Shown piece after piece: positions 7,462 through 10,973 of a stretch of 10,973 nucleotides of DNA; position 1 is the first letter of the stretch, and each line of letters starts with the position of its first letter. Source of the stretch: DATKWS01 sp035529435 (GTDB lineage Bacteria; Krumholzibacteriota; Krumholzibacteriia; Krumholzibacteriales; Krumholzibacteriaceae); assembly GCA_035529435.1 (NCBI GenBank), contig DATKWS010000264.1, forward strand, positions 1-10,973, written 5' to 3'. Below the pieces are notes generated by a model. It saw nothing but the letters and a program-made list of their open reading frames with translations, did no database searches and was not told where the DNA came from. The position numbers and the translations under genes are program-made.

Positions 7462-7556
7462 AAGGTTTCGGGCCTGCAATTCAATATACACGGATAGTAT
7501 GCCATAAAGGAACACGTCTCTTGTCGGTGGCCGCACACCATTGGACCAACGGCATG

Positions 7557-7571
7557 AGGGGAGGCGACGTG
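7557..7571 (+). promoter_or_regulatory. Ribosome binding site that selects the GTG start at 7569
   Basis: AGGGGAGG (7557-7564) lies four bases before GTG7569. It is the strongest Shine-Dalgarno in the window. It overlaps the in-frame ATG at 7554, arguing against that start. A rival is AAAGGA (7506-7511), nine bases before an in-frame TTG at 7521, but the GTG places the basic region and hydrophobic core of the signal peptide where expected. Confidence 0.6.
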
Positions 7572-9731
7572 TATCTGCAAATCATATTACTACGGAGGAT
7601 TCCGCTCCGGCCGATTATCGGTCTCGTCGGCGCCGTTCTGCTCGCAACCGCCGTCACGGAATCGGGACACGCCGATTCTTCGGGCAACCCCGCCGTCATC
7701 GTGTACGATTTCCGCTCCGGTGTTCTCGAATGGAACGGGGAGTGGAACACAAACGGCGGCAAGGATGACTACCGGGACTACTACCGCGTCGACCGGCTGC
7801 GCGGTGGATATATAATCCGGAATCACCGGTCGTTCCATGCAACGGCCGCGCACGATTACTTCCTCGAGCAGATAAATCAGATCATCAAACCGTACAGCGA
7901 ATGCGGGTTCTGGGACGACGAGAACAAAAACTGGATACGCAAGCTCCTCTGGTCCGAAACGGACGGCTGGTGTGGAATGACCCCGCACGACTGGAAGTAC
8001 TCGCTGGAGCTCGAGGAGGGCGCGCTCATGGCATCGATGATATCCGGCGTCTATGCGATGGATGCACACTGTGCGGATGAGCTGGAATACATCCATGCGC
8101 ATGTGAACGCCAACGGTTCGATCGACGATCTCACGCTCGAGACCGGTCCGTGCGAATACGGGCTCCTGCTCTCCTCGCTGGCGCTGGGGTCCCGGTACTT
8201 CTCGGGACGCACGATCATCGGTCATGATGCCCTCGATGAACGGGCGTACAACGATATGAAAAAGGCGCACCACTACATCGGGAAAAACCTCACCGGGAGC
8301 GCCGAGCCGATCGTGAGCACGAGCTATATCCTCAGGGGGTTCGTGAACGCATACCTCACCTACCGCACACATCCCGGAACGGACCGGGAGCAGGGCCAGC
8401 TCCTCCACGCCATCGAGCAGATCGTGTCCTCCTACGCGGCACATCAGGAACCGCGCGGCAGCTTCGATATCGGAAGCTCCGGAAAGGAACGGTATCCGAT
8501 CCAGCAGCAGCTCAAGGCCGATATCGCCCTCATGCTGACCCACCGGATCACCGGTGATGCGTCGCTTCTCGCCGCCGTGAAGAAAAATCTCGACTGGGTG
8601 ATCACGGACCGCTGGGACCGCTCCGAGAAATGCATGGGCGGCATTGTCTGGGCGATGGACGATTCGACGTCCTTTTTCGAATGTCACCAGATGTGGTTCC
8701 TCATTGCGGCGACCTACCTGCAGGAGGCCACCGGGTGTGATTACTCGATGTGCCGGGCGGAGGCATTCACATTCCTGACCGATGATAATTTCGCCGATAT
8801 CGATCTATACGATCACAACGCGACGCGGTGCGGCGCCTTTTTCGCCTACCGGACGATCTCGGCCGACGGCACGATCTATAAGGATCCGGCGCAGCGTTTC
8901 AAGGGTGCGTACGAAATCGGCGCATCCCTCTGGGCAATGGCGCTCAACTACGATCTCTTCGTCGAGGGGCACACGCGCCTCATCACGCAGCCTCCTCCCG
9001 GTGAATCGAACGGTTGGGACAAGGCGATCTTCACGGAGTGCGATTTCGGATCGGGAAACATGGTGTTCCAGTGGGATGTTCAATTCATGGACGCCTCCAC
9101 CGAGGGCGCATACACGGGGCTGTTCAACGATCAGCTCGGCGATTGGCGGGTGATGTTCTCGACAACGTCGGGACTCGGCTACCGGACCATCCTGGACCGG
9201 GAATGCACCCTTCTCGATCGTTCCCGGCTGCAATCAGACCGCACCTACACGATCCGGATCACGAAGAGCGGTGCGAACCGCGCCACATTCGTTGTTCTCG
9301 AGAACGACAGGGAAATCGTGCGCGAGCACCGGTACGACATGAAGCCGTTCGACGCCTGCCATTTCGGCGTTCTCCAGTCCAACGGGGAGGCCGTACCGTC
9401 GGGTACCATACTCGTGGACAACATCACGTACCGTCAATCGATCGATGCTCCCCGTGTAAACCGTCTCGCACAGAATTTTCCAAATCCGTTCAATGCGACG
9501 ACGGTCATCTCGTTCGACATCGGCCGGGCCGGCCGCGTCACGCTGGATATACACGATCCGGCGGGAAGGCGTATCAGGAGGCTCCTCGACGCAACGCTCG
9601 CCCGCAACAACTACACCGCCTACTGGGACGGCACGAATGAGCGGGGCGAATCGGTGTCGAGCGGCGTCTATTTCTATATCCTCAGGACGGAGACGGCCGA
9701 TGAAGCGAGGACAATGGTTCTGATCCGCTGA
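7569..9731 (+). CDS. Unassigned secreted protein: probable alpha-helical toroid (carbohydrate-active-like) domain, beta-sandwich and sorting tail
   Basis: 720 residues from GTG7569, chosen for its strong Shine-Dalgarno. Residues 1-35 form a signal peptide (LLRRIPLRPIIGLVGAVLLATAV...GHA). Residues about 90-470 are rich in paired helices, with repeated aromatic/acidic stretches such as SETDGWCGMTPHDWKYSLELEEGALMA (split here for reading: SETDGWCGMT, then PHDWKYSLEL), GSFDIGSSGKERYPIQQQLK and AFFAYRTISADGT. This pattern is reminiscent of (alpha/alpha)-barrel glycosidases, polysaccharide lyases and uronyl epimerases, but no family signature is recognised. Residues about 485-625 look like a beta-sandwich (FQWDVQFMDAS...GLFNDQLGDWRVMF...ILVDNITYR), possibly carbohydrate-binding. 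Residues 629-720 are a FlgD-like/T9SS sorting tail with NFPNPFN, YWDGTNERG and SSGVYF, ending TMVLIR. It is divergent from the C25 protease across a shared promoter region. Secreted polysaccharide processing is an inference only. Confidence 0.88.
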   Translation: MYLQIILLRRIPLRPIIGLVGAVLLATAVTESGHADSSGNPAVIVYDFRSGVLEWNGEWNTNGGKDDYRDYYRVDRLRGGYIIRNHRSFHATAAHDYFLEQINQIIKPYSECGFWDDENKNWIRKLLWSETDGWCGMTPHDWKYSLELEEGALMASMISGVYAMDAHCADELEYIHAHVNANGSIDDLTLETGPCEYGLLLSSLALGSRYFSGRTIIGHDALDERAYNDMKKAHHYIGKNLTGSAEPIVSTSYILRGFVNAYLTYRTHPGTDREQGQLLHAIEQIVSSYAAHQEPRGSFDIGSSGKERYPIQQQLKADIALMLTHRITGDASLLAAVKKNLDWVITDRWDRSEKCMGGIVWAMDDSTSFFECHQMWFLIAATYLQEATGCDYSMCRAEAFTFLTDDNFADIDLYDHNATRCGAFFAYRTISADGTIYKDPAQRFKGAYEIGASLWAMALNYDLFVEGHTRLITQPPPGESNGWDKAIFTECDFGSGNMVFQWDVQFMDASTEGAYTGLFNDQLGDWRVMFSTTSGLGYRTILDRECTLLDRSRLQSDRTYTIRITKSGANRATFVVLENDREIVREHRYDMKPFDACHFGVLQSNGEAVPSGTILVDNITYRQSIDAPRVNRLAQNFPNPFNATTVISFDIGRAGRVTLDIHDPAGRRIRRLLDATLARNNYTAYWDGTNERGESVSSGVYFYILRTETADEARTMVLIR

Positions 9732-9834
9732 CGGGTTTCCGTGCGCGGATGCAAGTCTACTCCCCACACAAACCCGATTGTATCGACAGCAGTTGCCCGC
9801 ACCCCCTTCCGGCCCGCCGCTCATGAACGGAGCG

Positions 9835-9872
9835 AAAAAAAAGAACGGGGGAGCACCTGTTCTCCCCCGTTC
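9835..9872 (-). terminator. Rho-independent terminator of the minus-strand surface-protein gene
   Basis: A perfect 11-bp inverted repeat (GAACGGGGGAG at 9843-9853, CTCCCCCGTTC at 9862-9872) with an 8-base loop is followed, in the minus direction, by eight T (9842-9835). It begins 40 bases after the minus-strand stop at 9913. For plus-strand transcripts the hairpin is followed by CGTAAAAG with no U-tract, so it should not stop them by the intrinsic route. Confidence 0.9.
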
Positions 9873-9912
9873 CGTAAAAGAAGGTTTCGGGTCTTTGCGT
9901 TGCTCCCTTCTT

Positions 9913-10973
9913 TTATCTCAGAAGAATCATCTTCTTCATCTCTACGAACTCACCCGCATGGATCTTGTAGAAGTAGACGCCGCTGGTGACATCGATGCCG
10001 GTGGAGTTCTTACCGTTCCATCCGACAACCTTGCTGCCGGCCGCCTGATGCTCGTCGACCAGTGTCGCAACCAGCTGGCCGAGCACGTTGTAGATATCGA
10101 GTCTCACGTGGCACGCCGTCGGCAGGTTGTACATGATCGCGGTGACCGGGTTGAACGGGTTCGGATAGTTCTGCGCGAGCGCAAAGGCAACGGGCGTACC
10201 CGTATCTGCCTTGACCGGCTCGGTGAATCCAACCTTGCCCTCGACATCGATCACCTCGAGGCGGTAGAAGCACTCCGTCCCCATGGCGATATCCCTGTCG
10301 ACAAAGGTGTAGTCGGCGCCCGAGAGCTCCGTACCCCTCGACGGGATGAGCTGATCCGTTACCTTTTCGAACGGTCCCTTCCCGCTCGTGCCGCGGAGGA
10401 CGTGGAATCCGGCATTGTCGATCTCCGACGTGGTCGACCAGGCGACCTCTACGCGATCGCCGAGGTTCCTCGCCTCGAACGACGCCATCTCGGCCGCCGT
10501 CGGAACCGGATAATCGAAGGTTCCGGACATCGTGTACTCGATTCCGGTCAGGCCGACTCCGCCATCTTCGCGTATTTCATAGTTCGGATCGTGATAGGCG
10601 GTGAGAGTTTTTGTTCCCTTGAAGTAGAACTCCCCGGCCCAGAGGTCGAAGTAGACCGAGTCGGTCGACTCCCAGTCCATATCAAATTCGAGAAGCTGCG
10701 CATATCCATGCGCATCTTCGCAGGCGAACGGATCCTCCGAGTATCCGTCGAAGTGGAAGTTCACATCCGCCGACAGCGGATCATCGGTGTCGATCGTCAC
10801 ATCGATAAATCCGCTCAGGCCGGAGGATACGACCGCGGTGTCGGGCGGCAATGCACACGTCCAGACAGGGTTGACGAACTTGAATTCGACCCAGCTCTCG
10901 GTGAGCAGGTCGGCATGGACGTAGTATATGTTCGAGCATGGCACATCATAGAAGCTCGTCCGGATCACCACAT
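9913..10973 (-). CDS. C-terminal part of a secreted protein with Fn3-like module and type A sorting tail (5' end outside window)
   Basis: The frame is open to the right edge, so the N-terminus is missing and the GTG at 10971 is probably an internal Val. Numbering from it, residues 1-155 are beta-rich and acidic (DVTIDTDDPLSADVNFHFDGY, read as DVTIDTDDP then LSADVNFHF; SVYFDLWAGEFYFKGTKTL) and not recognised. Residues 160-256 match a module frequent in FCB surface proteins: ASFEARNLGDRVEVAW, TTSEIDNAGFHVLRG, then FYRLEVIDVEGKVG, an Fn3-like fold. Residues 262-352 are a canonical sorting tail: ALAQNYPNPFNPVTAI, LDIYNVLGQLVATLVD, VGWNGKNSTG, TSGVYFYK, ending MKKMILLR. This tail is the closest to consensus of the four here. 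Expected location is the cell surface or outside the cell. A strong intrinsic terminator follows the stop. No catalytic residues are evident, so the function is unknown. Confidence 0.88.
   Translation of the reverse strand, partial: VVIRTSFYDVPCSNIYYVHADLLTESWVEFKFVNPVWTCALPPDTAVVSSGLSGFIDVTIDTDDPLSADVNFHFDGYSEDPFACEDAHGYAQLLEFDMDWESTDSVYFDLWAGEFYFKGTKTLTAYHDPNYEIREDGGVGLTGIEYTMSGTFDYPVPTAAEMASFEARNLGDRVEVAWSTTSEIDNAGFHVLRGTSGKGPFEKVTDQLIPSRGTELSGADYTFVDRDIAMGTECFYRLEVIDVEGKVGFTEPVKADTGTPVAFALAQNYPNPFNPVTAIMYNLPTACHVRLDIYNVLGQLVATLVDEHQAAGSKVVGWNGKNSTGIDVTSGVYFYKIHAGEFVEMKKMILLR

Noticed and set aside
7499..7507. Three-codon upstream reading frame (ATG CCA TAA) in the enzyme leader
   Set aside because: Too short to separate from chance and no ribosome binding site precedes it.
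7590..8687. 365-codon minus-strand frame opposite the unassigned enzyme
   Set aside because: The plus strand has signal peptide, strong ribosome binding site and sorting tail; the antisense frame has none of these.
801..10188. The four sorting-tail coding stretches as DNA repeats or recombination sites
   Set aside because: They resemble each other at protein level only; no long shared nucleotide run was seen.
1..10973. tRNA, rRNA, CRISPR array, insertion sequence or phage genes
   Set aside because: No regularly spaced repeats, transposase motifs, cloverleaf-like sequence or rRNA-like sequence were seen on either strand.

Overview
The window looks like chromosomal DNA from an uncultured, high-GC (about 60% by eye) Gram-negative bacterium of the Fibrobacteres-Chlorobi-Bacteroidetes (FCB) type, such as a Krumholzibacteriota-, Eisenbacteria- or Latescibacterota-like lineage. 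The main clue is that four of the six genes encode exported proteins with the same kind of C-terminal tail: a YPNPF-type motif, a W[ND]GK/T..G...(S)SGVYF motif, and a final hydrophobic strand ending in Arg. This is the FlgD-like/type A sorting domain of type IX secretion system (T9SS) cargo. Phylum assignment is inference. No rRNA, tRNA, CRISPR array, insertion sequence or phage gene was seen.

Layout, left to right. (1) 1-1082, + strand: 3' end of a large surface protein (beta-helix end, Fn3-like domain, PNGGE domain, sorting tail), closed by an intrinsic terminator at 1132-1165. (2) 1246-3317, + strand: a tight two-gene operon of a cation diffusion facilitator (probably a Zn/divalent-metal exporter) overlapping an ArnB/PseC-like nucleotide-sugar aminotransferase. 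(3) 3400-7299, - strand: a 1299-residue gingipain-type (peptidase C25) cysteine protease with signal peptide, visible His834/Cys868 catalytic pair and a cysteine-bearing variant of the sorting tail. (4) 7300-7568: the only AT-rich island, holding what look like two divergent sigma70-type promoters sharing their -10 region, each with a small dyad over its -35 box. (5) 7569-9731, + strand: an unassigned secreted protein with a probable alpha-helical toroid domain, a beta-sandwich-like region and a sorting tail. (6) 9732-9912: a spacer with a strong terminator that works only for the minus strand. (7) 9913-10973, - strand: 3' end of another sorting-tail surface protein with an Fn3-like module.

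How they may work together: the four tailed proteins are likely exported by Sec and then by a T9SS-like outer-membrane route. In Porphyromonas, anchoring such cargo needs a surface polysaccharide whose synthesis depends on a DegT-family aminotransferase (PorR). The aminotransferase here could serve surface-glycan synthesis, but this link is only suggestive. The divergent control region would coordinate, or make mutually exclusive, the protease and the unassigned enzyme. These two are the most interesting part of the window.
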